Below, one piece after another: positions 35,056 through 43,813 of a DNA stretch of 64,000 bases. The translations under genes and the position numbers were made by a program. The notes beneath the pieces were generated by a model. That model searched no databases, was not told the DNA's origin, and worked only from the letters and a program-made list of their open reading frames with translations. The number at the start of each line of letters is the position of its first letter. Position 1 is the stretch's first letter. The stretch is from Lactobacillus xujianguonis (lineage in GTDB: Bacteria > Bacillota > Bacilli > Lactobacillales > Lactobacillaceae): the NCBI RefSeq assembly GCF_004009905.1, contig NZ_ML136873.1, forward strand, positions 1-64,000. Reading direction: 5' to 3'.

Positions 35056-35883
35056 TTAAATCATTGCTAATGGTTGTTTACTAGTTGGAACAGGAAAATC
35101 AGCGTTAATCAAACGTAATTCATCATCAGTTAATTTGATTTCTTGGGCCGCAATATTTTCCTTCATATGTTTAACTTGCCCAGCCTTGGGAATGGTTAAA
35201 ACATTTTGATCGCGCATGGTCCAAGCTAACATAATTTGGTGCGGAGTAGCGTGGTGGGCCCGAGCAACTTCTTTTAAGTTGTGCGTAATGCGGATACTGT
35301 CACCGGCATCTGAGTTAAACGGCGAATAACCAATGAAGTTGACCTGCTTTTCTTTTTGCCACGGCAAGAGATCATATTCCACGCCGCGGTTAGCTAAATT
35401 GTATAAGTCTTCGTTGGCAAAGCACTTGTCGCCATCGGGTACGGTGAACAGTTCCTTCATATCCGCCGTATCAAAGTTAGACACGCCCCACTGCCGGATC
35501 AAGCCTTCTTTTTTCAATTCTTCTAAGCCTCTGACCGTATCTGACAAGCGGTGGTTACCCCGCCAATGTAATAAGTAGAGATCCAAATAATCCGTGCCTA
35601 GCCGCTTTAAACTAGCTTCTAAGCTTTGCCGTTCTAATTCTGGCGTCGCGTGATATGGATAAAACTTCGAAATTAAGTAAAGCTGGCTGCGATCATAACC
35701 TTTGATGGCTTCACCGACTAGGCTTTCGCTCTTGCCTTCGCCATACATCTCGGCCGTATCAATCACTTTTACTCCGTTATATAAGCCATAACGCAGGGCC
35801 GCCAATTCATCTTTCCGCTTCTTGGGATCATCACCTAAGTACCAGGTTCCCATTCCTAAACCAACTAAATCCATCTTTTTCAC
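35056..35883 (-). CDS. aldo/keto reductase
   Basis: 275 residues, TIM-barrel NADPH-dependent oxidoreductase. The tetrad is visible: Asp in VIDTAEMYG, Tyr of the same motif, Lys in YLISKFYP and His in LYLLHWRG. KEEGLIRQWGVSNF and IPKAGQVKHMKENI (cofactor site) follow. It reduces an aldehyde or ketone; the substrate is not predictable. It is divergent from nagB with 91 bases between the starts. Confidence 0.88.
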   Translation of the reverse strand: MKKMDLVGLGMGTWYLGDDPKKRKDELAALRYGLYNGVKVIDTAEMYGEGKSESLVGEAIKGYDRSQLYLISKFYPYHATPELERQSLEASLKRLGTDYLDLYLLHWRGNHRLSDTVRGLEELKKEGLIRQWGVSNFDTADMKELFTVPDGDKCFANEDLYNLANRGVEYDLLPWQKEKQVNFIGYSPFNSDAGDSIRITHNLKEVARAHHATPHQIMLAWTMRDQNVLTIPKAGQVKHMKENIAAQEIKLTDDELRLINADFPVPTSKQPLAMI

Positions 35884-35912
35884 CTCACTTTTATTTTACT
35901 ACATTTACCAGT

Positions 35913-35953
35913 TTGACAAAATGGCATAGACCAGTATATAATGGACTAGACCA
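35913..35953 (+). promoter_or_regulatory. nagB promoter with two GntR-type (NagR) operators
   Basis: -35 TTGACA (35913..35918), 18 bp, -10 TATAAT (35937..35942). TGGCATAGACCA (35922..35933) lies in the spacer and TGGACTAGACCA (35942..35953) just after the -10. Both are close to the TGGTCTAGACCA palindrome bound by NagR/YvoA-like repressors that sense glucosamine phosphates. Confidence 0.75.
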
Positions 35954-35974
35954 GTAAGTGAGGAGGATTTTATT

Positions 35975-36697
35975 ATGATGAAGATAATTGTTACTAAAAA
36001 TGATATTCAAGGTGGAGCTAAGGCTTTTGAATTATTCGAAAAAGGCATTAAAAATGGCGCCAAAGTTCTTGGTTTAGCTACTGGCTCTACTCCTGAACCC
36101 CTTTATCAAAATTGGGTTGAAAGCGACTTAAACTGCAACAATTTAATTAGTATCAACCTTGATGAATATGTTGGCTTAAAACCTGACGATCCTCAAAGTT
36201 ACCACTACTTCATGCAAAAGCACTTATTCGATAAGAAGCCATTCAAGAAGACTTATGTTCCTGACGGCACTGCTAGTGATGTAGCACAAGCTTGCAAAGA
36301 TTATGATCAAATTATCAAAGACAACCCAATCGACATCCAATTATTAGGTATCGGCCGCAACGGTCACATTGCCTTCAACGAACCAGGTACCCCATTTGAC
36401 ATCGGGACCCATGAAGTTAAGTTGACTGAAAACACGATTAAGGCAAATTCTCGCTTCTTTGACAGTATTGATGATGTACCAAAGAGTGCGATCTGCATGG
36501 GAACAGCCAACATTATGCAATCTAAGAGCATTGTCTTAATGGCCTTTGGCGAAAAGAAGGCTCACGCTGTTAAGGAAATGATCGAAGGTCCAATTACTGA
36601 AGAAGTTCCAGCTTCTATTTTGCAAAAGCATCCCGACGTAACGGTGATTGTCGACGAAGCTGCTGCTAGTGAATTGGACGATAAGTACAAGAAGTAA
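35975..36697 (+). CDS. nagB: glucosamine-6-phosphate deaminase
   Basis: 240 residues. It turns glucosamine-6-phosphate into fructose-6-phosphate and ammonia, the last step of amino-sugar use. It shows [13 protein letters not shown] (phosphate loop), [11 protein letters not shown] (catalytic Asp), [19 protein letters not shown] (second catalytic region) and the [18 protein letters not shown] block. GAGGAGG precedes the ATG pair; the first ATG is taken. It is a single gene; nagA is elsewhere. Confidence 0.95.
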   Translation: MMKIIVTKNDIQGGAKAFELFEKGIKNGAKVLGLATGSTPEPLYQNWVESDLNCNNLISINLDEYVGLKPDDPQSYHYFMQKHLFDKKPFKKTYVPDGTASDVAQACKDYDQIIKDNPIDIQLLGIGRNGHIAFNEPGTPFDIGTHEVKLTENTIKANSRFFDSIDDVPKSAICMGTANIMQSKSIVLMAFGEKKAHAVKEMIEGPITEEVPASILQKHPDVTVIVDEAAASELDDKYKK

Positions 36698-36721
36698 AAC
36701 AAAATTTATTTTAGTTACCAA

Positions 36722-36753
36722 AAGCACCAACGGCTTTTACGCTGGTGCTTTTT
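36722..36753 (+). terminator. terminator of nagB
   Basis: Stem AAGCACCA / TGGTGCTT then TTTTTT. Confidence 0.85.
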
Positions 36754-36846
36754 TAATATTTTAAAGTTCAATGCTATGCGTTTTTTGTGCAAAACAGTCT
36801 TCCGTGACTTGACTTTTTCACTCAGAATAGAATTAAATTTTCCCTT

Positions 36847-36872
36847 GTTTAATACTACATCTCGTATTAAAC
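36847..36872. promoter_or_regulatory. inverted repeat at kinase promoter
   Basis: GTTTAATAC, eight bases, GTATTAAAC: a perfect dyad covering the likely -35 (TTAAAC) of a promoter with -10 TATAGT about 17 bp on. This is a possible operator for the deoxynucleoside kinase operon. Confidence 0.45.
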
Positions 36873-36909
36873 TTATTAATTGTCCCAGATATAGTATTTA
36901 AGAAAGAGC

Positions 36910-37557
36910 GTGATTCAAGTTATTGTCTTAAGTGGGCCCATTGGAGCCGGTAAATCCAGTTTAACCAGTATTTTAGCCGAACATTTAGGTACTCAAGCCT
37001 TCTATGAAGGGGTCGATAATAACCCTGTCTTGCCGCTTTATTATAAGGATATGAAGCGGTATACTTTTTTGCTTAACACCTATTTGCTCAATCATCGCTT
37101 AGCTCAGATTAATCAAGCAATTCAAGAGAAAAACAGCGTCTCTGATCGCTCCATCTACGAAGACGCCTTGTTCTTCAGAATGAATGCTGACAGTAAAGTC
37201 GCTGATCCAACTGAATTTAAGATCTATGATGACTTATTAGAAAACATGATGGAAGACACGCCAGGTAACCCTTCTAAGAAGCCTGACTTGCTAATTTATA
37301 TTCATGTTTCATTAGACACCATGCTGAAGCGAATCAAGCGCCGTGGCCGGTCATATGAACAATTATCTAGCGATCCTGGCTTAAAGGACTACTACGCTAG
37401 ACTCATTAAGTATTATGAACCATGGTACAAACACTATGATGCTTCACCTAAGATGCAAATCGACGGTGATCATTTAGACTTCGTCGATGATGAAGACGCT
37501 AAAAAAGAAGTTTTGAGTGAGATTGATAATAAATTACGCGATATTGGTAATTTATAA
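36910..37557 (+). CDS. deoxynucleoside kinase subunit 1 (dAK/dGK family)
   Basis: 215 residues from a GTG start. P-loop GPIGAGKSS, the substrate-site region [14 protein letters not shown], the catalytic [11 protein letters not shown] (DRS) and the lid [11 protein letters not shown] define the deoxyadenosine/deoxyguanosine kinase family. In L. acidophilus R-26 two tandem genes make heterodimers, one subunit for deoxyadenosine and one for deoxyguanosine. Residue patterns from memory suggest this is the deoxyadenosine-type subunit, but I do not assign it firmly. The next gene follows after 24 bases. Confidence 0.88.
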   Translation: MIQVIVLSGPIGAGKSSLTSILAEHLGTQAFYEGVDNNPVLPLYYKDMKRYTFLLNTYLLNHRLAQINQAIQEKNSVSDRSIYEDALFFRMNADSKVADPTEFKIYDDLLENMMEDTPGNPSKKPDLLIYIHVSLDTMLKRIKRRGRSYEQLSSDPGLKDYYARLIKYYEPWYKHYDASPKMQIDGDHLDFVDDEDAKKEVLSEIDNKLRDIGNL

Positions 37558-37581
37558 TTTTACGAGATAAAAAGAAGGAAC

Positions 37582-38271
37582 GTGATGACAGTTATTGTAT
37601 TAAGCGGGCCCATTGGAGCCGGTAAATCCAGTTTAACCAGTATTTTATCAGATTATTTAGGTACCAAGCCTTTCTATGAAAGTGTGGACGACAATCCTGT
37701 CTTGCCCCTCTTCTACGCTGATCCTAAAAAATATGCCTTCTTACTGCAGGTTTATTTCTTAAATACGCGTTTTCACAGTATTAAGGCGGCCTTGTCTGAA
37801 GATAATAACGTCCTTGATCGTTCCATCTATGAAGATGCGCTCTTCTTCCAAATGAACGCTGATATTGGCCGAGCTACTAAAGAAGAAGTCGATACTTACT
37901 ATGAACTCTTGCACAATATGATGGCCGAACTGGAGCGGATGCCAAAGAAGAATCCTGACTTGTTAGTTCATATCAATGTCTCCTATGACACGATGATTCG
38001 CCGCATTAAGAAGCGTGGTCGTCCTTATGAACAATTGAGTTATGATGCTACCTTGGAAGACTATTACAAGCGCTTGTTGCGCTACTACAAACCATGGTAT
38101 GAGAAGTATGATTATTCACCAAAGATGGAAATTGATGGTGATAAATACGACTTCATGGCTAGTGAAGAGGATCGACAAATTGTGCTTGATCAAATTGTGG
38201 CCAAGTTAAAAGAAGTTGGCAAATTACCTGAAGATTGGGATAAGTCAACTGACATTCAAATTGAAGCTTAA
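37582..38271 (+). CDS. deoxynucleoside kinase subunit 2 (dAK/dGK family)
   Basis: 229 residues, paralogue of the preceding gene. It has [39 protein letters not shown] and the lid [13 protein letters not shown]. The start is GTG 37582 or the next codon ATG 37585; AAGAAGGA lies just upstream. It should pair with subunit 1 to salvage purine deoxynucleosides into dAMP/dGMP. Both genes share 42 identical bases over the P-loop although the rest is clearly diverged. Confidence 0.88.
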   Translation: MMTVIVLSGPIGAGKSSLTSILSDYLGTKPFYESVDDNPVLPLFYADPKKYAFLLQVYFLNTRFHSIKAALSEDNNVLDRSIYEDALFFQMNADIGRATKEEVDTYYELLHNMMAELERMPKKNPDLLVHINVSYDTMIRRIKKRGRPYEQLSYDATLEDYYKRLLRYYKPWYEKYDYSPKMEIDGDKYDFMASEEDRQIVLDQIVAKLKEVGKLPEDWDKSTDIQIEA

Positions 38272-38302
38272 AAAGTTTCTAAAATTTAGAAACTTTTTTT
38301 AT
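38271..38302 (+). terminator. terminator of kinase operon
   Basis: Stem AAAGTTTCTAAA / TTTAGAAACTTT followed by T. Confidence 0.8.
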
Positions 38303-38367
38303 TTAGTGTTGTATTAAGAAAGTAAAAATGATATTATTGTTAAAAATTAAGATAGAAGGAAAAGATA

Positions 38368-38718
38368 ATGAAAATAAAATCTAAATTATTTATGTTATCC
38401 TTGGTTGGTTTGCTCAGTATCAGCACATTTTGTGAATTTTCACAAGACGCCTATGCTGCTGATCAAGCATCTAATATCGATGATTCTACCACTACACTTA
38501 AATTAGACAATAGATCATTGTTCTTTAATAAATATAATCTTTCAGAGTCTAAATTTTTTGAAAATCCAGCATACCCATCCTTATCTTGGGGTGCCCCATT
38601 AGGAAATGGAGGACAATGGGGAAAGTTTGAAAATCCTGGTTACAAAAGTCCTGGTCCTGGACCTGGACCTGATCATCATAAAAAAACTAAACATAAAAAA
38701 GGAACTAAAAAGCACTAA
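38368..38718 (+). CDS. small secreted protein with basic Pro-Gly tail
   Basis: 116 residues with a clear signal peptide (basic start, hydrophobic core ~10-22, cleavage after DAYA). The mature part has aromatic-asparagine patches (FENPAYP, FENPGYK), then PGPGPGPDHHKK and a lysine/histidine tail. The charged tail could bind teichoic acid or membranes. I do not recognise a family; the repeated FENPxYxS phrase occurs twice. A short hairpin terminator follows at 38722..38752. Confidence 0.65.
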   Translation: MKIKSKLFMLSLVGLLSISTFCEFSQDAYAADQASNIDDSTTTLKLDNRSLFFNKYNLSESKFFENPAYPSLSWGAPLGNGGQWGKFENPGYKSPGPGPGPDHHKKTKHKKGTKKH

Positions 38719-38779
38719 TAACAAGGTTGAGACGGTTTTCTCAACCTTTTAATATATTATGCTTTGCGAAAAGGTAATT

Positions 38780-40003
38780 ATGAAAAAATATTGGAAAAAC
38801 ATCTACCACTTGCAACTGTTAGTCAATATTGCAATTGGCATTTACTTTATCTTTTGGCTTGATCCTGCAGTCGATGCCGAGCCTGTCACTAAATACACTG
38901 ATATCATTTTCACTGGCATTGTTTTATTGCTTTTTCTTCTTAACTTCATCTGGACGAAAAATAAGTACATCAGCTTTAGTGTAAGATGGGCTAGTATCAT
39001 TACCCTGCCGATGATCTTCCTGTACTTTTTAAGTGGAATTTTCGATACTTGGTCTGATAATTTCAGTCAGCATAATCTGTACGCTGCTATTTATATGTTA
39101 CTAATCTGCGTGCTCTTCATCCCGATTGCAGAGACAGTGTTTAAACAAGTAATTTCACCGCTAGGTAAGATGATTAGTGTCCTTTTTCTCTTCGTTGAAA
39201 CCGTAACTTTGGGTTATTATGACACTTTTTCTAAACTTTCCCCAATTATCAAGGCCATTAATGACTATCATGTCGCAAGTGCCGTTGCTAGTTTTTTAGT
39301 CTTCCAAATTATCCTTGATCAAAAAATGAGCCTAAGAAAACTTAAAAATCCATATTTTAGTTTTCTCATTTTAATCCTGATTATTTTATTCAATATTTGG
39401 TTGGCCTTTTTCGAGCAATTCTTTGGTAATGCACACTCTTACGCTGAAGCATTCTGGGATTGGGGCCATAACTTTGATCCGACTGCTTTTACATTTTTTG
39501 AATTTAATTTTAGTAATGTATTTAGGTCACTTTATGCGGGGATCCTTGAAGAGGGAATGCGTGTCCTTAACATTATTATGTTGCTAGTAATCTTCAAGAA
39601 TACCAAGTATCGCCTCTCACTCTCTGTTTTTATTAGTAGTTTGATCTTCGCACTATTACACTTTAATCTTCTATTTGATCCAAGTCGGGATTTAATTAGT
39701 GTTATTCAGCAAGTCATAGTCGTCTTTGGAGTTGGCTGTCTCTGGGCAGTTACGTACTTATATACTGGCCAACTCTGGCTTAACGTACTGCTCCACACCT
39801 TCTTTGATTACATTGCTTTTAGTACAACTCCGCTTGCTCATGCTGCACTTAGTCCGCTCTCTATCTACTATGATGGTTTCGTTGAGGCGATCTTCCTGGC
39901 CCTAATCCCAATTCTCTTTACCATCTTCATGTTCTTTGGCAAACGTAAGCAAACCATGCTAGACAATGCAGATCAACTAATTCAGCCGCAAATTGAAGAT
40001 TAA
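38780..40003 (+). CDS. CPBP-family membrane protease (large)
   Basis: 407 residues from ATG 38780 (AAAAGG upstream). About ten membrane segments; the CPBP motifs are in the second half: LEEGMRVLN (EExxR), FALLHFNLLFDP and LLHTFFDYIAF. The N-terminal half is extra membrane region not found in short CPBP proteins. It follows the small secreted protein after 61 bases and a weak terminator, so a processing relationship is possible but unproven. Confidence 0.75.
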   Translation: MKKYWKNIYHLQLLVNIAIGIYFIFWLDPAVDAEPVTKYTDIIFTGIVLLLFLLNFIWTKNKYISFSVRWASIITLPMIFLYFLSGIFDTWSDNFSQHNLYAAIYMLLICVLFIPIAETVFKQVISPLGKMISVLFLFVETVTLGYYDTFSKLSPIIKAINDYHVASAVASFLVFQIILDQKMSLRKLKNPYFSFLILILIILFNIWLAFFEQFFGNAHSYAEAFWDWGHNFDPTAFTFFEFNFSNVFRSLYAGILEEGMRVLNIIMLLVIFKNTKYRLSLSVFISSLIFALLHFNLLFDPSRDLISVIQQVIVVFGVGCLWAVTYLYTGQLWLNVLLHTFFDYIAFSTTPLAHAALSPLSIYYDGFVEAIFLALIPILFTIFMFFGKRKQTMLDNADQLIQPQIED

Positions 40004-40034
40004 CAAAAAGCCATCGCGTCGCGATGGCTTTTTT
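40004..40034. terminator. two-way terminator
   Basis: Stem AAAGCCATCGCG / CGCGATGGCTTT with A and T runs, between the converging CPBP and sugar-transporter genes. Confidence 0.9.
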
Positions 40035-40051
40035 CTATATCTAAATTTCTA

Positions 40052-40915
40052 TTAATGCATAATAGTCGTAAGCATTGCTCCAGCTAGGATCAATACCAAA
40101 CCACATAAGGTGAAAATGTAACCCTTCTTGCTTTTTTCTTCATGCAAGAACAACATCCCACCTAAGGTTGAAATCACAACTGATAATTGCGAAACAACAA
40201 AGGCGGTGTTAACTCCATTGTCCTTAACTGACATGATGTAGCCCAAAGCCGCAATGGAGAAAATGAACCCAGCTAACAAACTTTGCCAGCTGCTCTTTTC
40301 CTTCAATTCCTTACCTTGCTTGGTGAAGAGTAAGTAAAGTAAGACTGCAGCGACCATTCCGACTGATTCAGGGAAGAAGATGGCTGCACCTGAAGCAGAT
40401 AAGGCCTTAGGAATGGCGTTATAAACAATAAAACCAAGAGTGGTACAGATCAACATGATGATCGTCCCCATTTGGTTACTTTCACTACCTTCACTAGTTC
40501 CAGTGTCAGAAACTGAGGTTAAAATCGCGCCGATAATCAAAAGCGCAATTCCGATGAAGCCCCAGATTTTCGCACTAGTCGTAGCCCATTCACCAAAGAT
40601 TACTACCCCAACTAAAGAAGTCCCGATCAACTGCAAACCAGTGGAAATCGGCATCGTTTCAGAAACACCGACCTTGGCATAACCGGTGTACTGACCAAGT
40701 TGACCAATAACCCAGAAAGCTCCAGCCAACGCAGCTAACCAGAAAGTCTTAGCATCAACGTTTAACTTAATAAATGGCAAGGCAATAATCGCCACAATTA
40801 AGGTTCCGACGGTGGTTCCGATAATTTGATTAATCGGCTTCCCATTAATCTTTGCGACAGCTAATGGCAAAATTCCCCACGCCAAAGCTGGAATTAACAT
40901 ATAAACAATATTCAT
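40052..40915 (-). CDS. GRP-family sugar transporter (GlcU/RhaT-like)
   Basis: 287 residues, ten membrane segments in two homologous halves. It begins MLIPALAWGILPLAVAKINGKP and carries WVIGQLGQYTGYAKVGVSETMPISTGLQL, the glucose/ribose porter hallmark. GlcU-type members import glucose with protons. A cre-like site lies on its promoter, which fits carbon catabolite control. Monocistron. Confidence 0.85.
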   Translation of the reverse strand: MNIVYMLIPALAWGILPLAVAKINGKPINQIIGTTVGTLIVAIIALPFIKLNVDAKTFWLAALAGAFWVIGQLGQYTGYAKVGVSETMPISTGLQLIGTSLVGVVIFGEWATTSAKIWGFIGIALLIIGAILTSVSDTGTSEGSESNQMGTIIMLICTTLGFIVYNAIPKALSASGAAIFFPESVGMVAAVLLYLLFTKQGKELKEKSSWQSLLAGFIFSIAALGYIMSVKDNGVNTAFVVSQLSVVISTLGGMLFLHEEKSKKGYIFTLCGLVLILAGAMLTTIMH

Positions 40916-40957
40916 TTTTTCTCCCTATTCTTGCATATTTAAAGTAAGTATTTAAAC

Positions 40958-40987
40958 ATTCTAGCGCTTTCATCGCCTTGCGGTCAA
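40958..40987 (-). promoter_or_regulatory. promoter with cre-like CcpA site
   Basis: On the minus strand, -35 TTGACC (40982..40987), 18 bp, -10 TAGAAT (40958..40963). TGAAAGCGCTAGAA (40959..40972) overlaps the -10 and matches the cre consensus TGWAARCGYTWWCA at most positions. CcpA bound there would repress. Confidence 0.6.
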
Positions 40988-41059
40988 CTTTTTTGTCTTT
41001 TTGGTGCTTGCTCTTTTAAAAAAATAAGTACACTTTTAATTGCATATCCAAGTACATAA

Positions 41060-41127
41060 TTCGTGTTTACAAATCTTGTAAAGCATGCTAGAGTTAAATA
41101 GTTGTCTTTGACAAATAAAAACACGAA
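41060..41127. promoter_or_regulatory. inverted PurBox-like pair
   Basis: TTCGTGTTT (41060..41068) and AAACACGAA (41119..41127) are exact reverse complements. The second continues as CACGAACATT, close to the PurBox core CCGAACAWT. A promoter (TTTACA, 17 bp, TAGAGT) lies between them. The site suits PurR control of the purine permease that follows. Confidence 0.45.
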
Positions 41128-41148
41128 CATTTACTTTGGAGAGGAAAA

Positions 41149-42456
41149 ATGAATTTTATTAAGCGTTACTTTCAATTAGAAAAGTACAAGACTAGCGTCA
41201 AGACAGAATTTATTGCTGGTCTCACTACCTTCATTAGTATGTCATATATCTTATTTGTTAACCCTAGCGTTTTGGGAGCTAGTGGCATGAATACCGGTGC
41301 CGTCTTCACCGCAACTGCTCTAGCTGCCGCTCTTGGGACCGCCATTATGGGGATTGTTGCTAACTACCCCATTGGTGAAGCCCCAGCCTTAGGGATTAAC
41401 GCTTTCTTTGCCTACACCGTCTGTGTCGGCATGCATGTGAAGTGGCAAACGGCTTTAGCCAGCGTTTTTGTTGCTTCCATTATCTTTATCTTAATTACCT
41501 TATTTAAGTTAAGAGAAAAGATCATCGACTCAATCCCATCTGACTTGAAGTTTGCTATTTCTTCTGGGATTGGCTTGTTCATCGCCTTCTTAGGTTTACA
41601 AAATGGGAAGTTAATTGTTGCTAACAAGTCAACCTTAGTTGGTTTAGGTTCACTTCATGATCCGCTGGTTTGGATCACTATCTTTGGCTTATTAGTAACT
41701 GTCATCTTAATGATCTTAAAAGTTCCTGGTGCCATCTTCATCGGGATGGTTTTAGCTGCAATCTTCGGCATCTGCACCGGTCAAATTGCTTTACCACATA
41801 AAGTGATTTCTACGGCTCCAAGCTTAGCACCAACCTTTGGTCAAGCTATCTTCCACGTAAAAGATATCAACACTGTTCAAATGTGGATCGTCGTTTTAAC
41901 CTTCTTATTGGTAACCTTCTTCGATACTGCCGGTACTTTAATTGGCTTAGCCCAACAAGCCGGTTTCATGAAGAACAACAAGATGCCCCGGGTTGGGAAA
42001 GCTTTAGCAGCTGACTCTAGCGCCATGGCAGTTGGTTCAGTCCTTGGTACTTCACCAGTTGGGGCCTTCGTTGAATCAAGTGCCGGAATTGCCGTTGGTG
42101 GTCGGACCGGTTTAACTGCAGTCTTTGTTGCCATCTTCTTCTTGATTTCCATGATTTTCAGTCCTTTGCTAGGTGTATTCACGGTCCAAGTGACTGCCCC
42201 TGCCTTGATCATCGTTGGGGTCTTGATGGCACAGAACACTGCTCATATTCACTGGGATAAGTTAGAAATTGCGGTACCTTCATTCTTGATTATTTTAGGA
42301 ATGCCATTAACTTACTCAATTTCTGATGGTTTATCCTGGGGTATGATCACTTACCCAATCTGTATGGTGGCTGCTAAGCGCGGCAAAGAAGTTACACCGA
42401 TGATGTGGGTGTTGTTCTTTGTCTTCCTCATCTTCTTATGGGTATTGAATTTCTAA
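41149..42456 (+). CDS. NCS2/AzgA-type purine permease 1
   Basis: 435 residues with about 13-14 membrane segments. The family motifs are TEFIAGLTTFISMSYILFVNP near the start, GLGINAFFAY-like GEAPALGINAFFAYTV, the segment VTFFDTAGTLIG, and the late SPVGAFVESSAGIAVGGRTGLTA. These identify the AzgA/PbuG/PbuO group of guanine-hypoxanthine-adenine importers. Two close paralogues follow within 5 kb. GGAGAGG precedes the ATG. Confidence 0.88.
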   Translation: MNFIKRYFQLEKYKTSVKTEFIAGLTTFISMSYILFVNPSVLGASGMNTGAVFTATALAAALGTAIMGIVANYPIGEAPALGINAFFAYTVCVGMHVKWQTALASVFVASIIFILITLFKLREKIIDSIPSDLKFAISSGIGLFIAFLGLQNGKLIVANKSTLVGLGSLHDPLVWITIFGLLVTVILMILKVPGAIFIGMVLAAIFGICTGQIALPHKVISTAPSLAPTFGQAIFHVKDINTVQMWIVVLTFLLVTFFDTAGTLIGLAQQAGFMKNNKMPRVGKALAADSSAMAVGSVLGTSPVGAFVESSAGIAVGGRTGLTAVFVAIFFLISMIFSPLLGVFTVQVTAPALIIVGVLMAQNTAHIHWDKLEIAVPSFLIILGMPLTYSISDGLSWGMITYPICMVAAKRGKEVTPMMWVLFFVFLIFLWVLNF

Positions 42457-42469
42457 AGATCATTAATCT

Positions 42470-42515
42470 AAAAAGACTAGCAATCAATGTTCAAGTTGAT
42501 TCGCTAGTCTTTTTT
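42470..42515. terminator. two-way terminator
   Basis: Stem AAAGACTAGC / GCTAGTCTTT with an inner hairpin and T run. Confidence 0.85.
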
Positions 42516-43714
42516 TACTTTTCCAATAAAAAATCAATCAAATTTTGATGAATGATGCCATTACGACTCATATCGAATTTATCCATTGAAAGTACGTATT
42601 TAGGATAGTTATCGACAATTCCAGCATAAGCGCCAAATTCACGCTCAATTGTCTGCTGACCGCCCAGCATATAAGTCACTTGATAATATCGTTTATCATT
42701 GCCTTTTTGCGCGATAAAGTCGATTTCTTTCTTATCGTTAAGACCAACTGAAACCTGATACCTTCTTCTTAATAATTCAACAAAAACGATGTTCTCTAGT
42801 ACCTGATCAATATTCTGTTGATTGCTGCCTAATACTGTTTGCCGCAAGCCATGATCAGTAATGTAGTATTTATCATTTACCTTTAAATTTTGTTTACCTT
42901 GTAAATGAGTCCGTGGCACACGAGTGAATAAGTAAGCATCACAAGTATAAGAAATATAATCAAGAATCGTATCGATCGAGCTACCACGATGTTCATTCTT
43001 AAGGAATTTACCTATTCCTGTCGCTGAAATAGGATGACCGATTTCCCTACTCAAATAACTGATAACTCGGCGCAATAAATCGACAATGCGAATACTATAG
43101 CGATCAACGATATCTTTTAGCACGACAGAGCTATAAATATCTTGCAAATAGGTATCACAAGCTTGTTGGTCTTGATAAATTAATGAAAGAAATGGCATTC
43201 CACCTATTTCTACATAAGTTAAAAAATCATGGTCCAAATTTTGACGATCAGAATTAATCGCTTCTAAGAATTCTTCAAAAGAAAAGGGATAAACCTTGAT
43301 TTCAACATAACGCCCAGCAATTTCAGTAGCTAACTCACCTGATAAGAGCTGAGAATTTGAACCGGTAAGATAGATATCACAAGCGTAACTTGCACGTAAG
43401 GAATTAATTGCCTTTTCCCAGGAAATAACTTTTTGAATTTCATCTAAAAACAAATAAGCTTTACCGTTAATCTGTTTGATACGCTGAACTAATTCTTCAT
43501 TAAGTGCTTGATAGTCCAATAATGATTCATATTGCAGCTCTTCAAAGTTGATGTAAATAAAATTATCTTTACTTTTACCGCGCTTTATCAATTCGGATTG
43601 AATTTGCTGCAATAAAACAGATTTACCACTACGCCGAATACCTGTAATTACTTTGATAATATCCTTATCAATAAATGGACTAATTCGATTTAAATATACA
43701 GTCCGCTTTATCAT
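42515..43714 (-). CDS. AAA ATPase with DUF4143 domain
   Basis: 399 residues. The AAA_14 ATPase domain has ITGIRRSGKSVLL (Walker A), YLFLDEIQKV (Walker B) and IYLTGSNSQLL (sensor); the C-terminal DUF4143 part carries the VELLRRRYQVSVGLNDKKEIDFIAQKG block, which resembles the active-site region of PD-(D/E)XK nucleases. Members are common, often mobile or phage-defence linked, and of unsettled function. Its promoter is covered by a palindrome (43731..43748). Confidence 0.82.
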   Translation of the reverse strand: MIKRTVYLNRISPFIDKDIIKVITGIRRSGKSVLLQQIQSELIKRGKSKDNFIYINFEELQYESLLDYQALNEELVQRIKQINGKAYLFLDEIQKVISWEKAINSLRASYACDIYLTGSNSQLLSGELATEIAGRYVEIKVYPFSFEEFLEAINSDRQNLDHDFLTYVEIGGMPFLSLIYQDQQACDTYLQDIYSSVVLKDIVDRYSIRIVDLLRRVISYLSREIGHPISATGIGKFLKNEHRGSSIDTILDYISYTCDAYLFTRVPRTHLQGKQNLKVNDKYYITDHGLRQTVLGSNQQNIDQVLENIVFVELLRRRYQVSVGLNDKKEIDFIAQKGNDKRYYQVTYMLGGQQTIEREFGAYAGIVDNYPKYVLSMDKFDMSRNGIIHQNLIDFLLEK

Positions 43715-43730
43715 TTAATCACCTCATTTA

Positions 43731-43748
43731 TATCGATTATAATCGATA
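43731..43748 (-). promoter_or_regulatory. palindromic operator over the -10 of the AAA gene
   Basis: TATCGATTATAATCGATA is a perfect palindrome that contains the -10 TATAAT on the minus strand, 17 bases before the start codon. An 18-bp variant differing at one base forms the core of the terminator stem 30 bp away. Confidence 0.6.
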
Positions 43749-43763
43749 AAACCACAAAAAATA

Positions 43764-43797
43764 GAGTATCTTATCGACTATAATCGATAAGATACTC
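43764..43797 (-). terminator. terminator of broken merR, sharing the operator core
   Basis: 14-bp stem GAGTATCTTATCGA / TCGATAAGATACTC with a six-base loop and TATTTTTT on the minus strand. Its centre, 43772..43789, repeats the operator palindrome with one base change. Confidence 0.8.
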
Positions 43798-43813
43798 CAT
43801 TACCAGGGAAATA

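Noticed and set aside
35056-36697. Regulatory link between the aldo/keto reductase and nagB
   Set aside because: They are divergent, but both NagR-like operators sit on the nagB promoter and nothing suggests a shared pathway.
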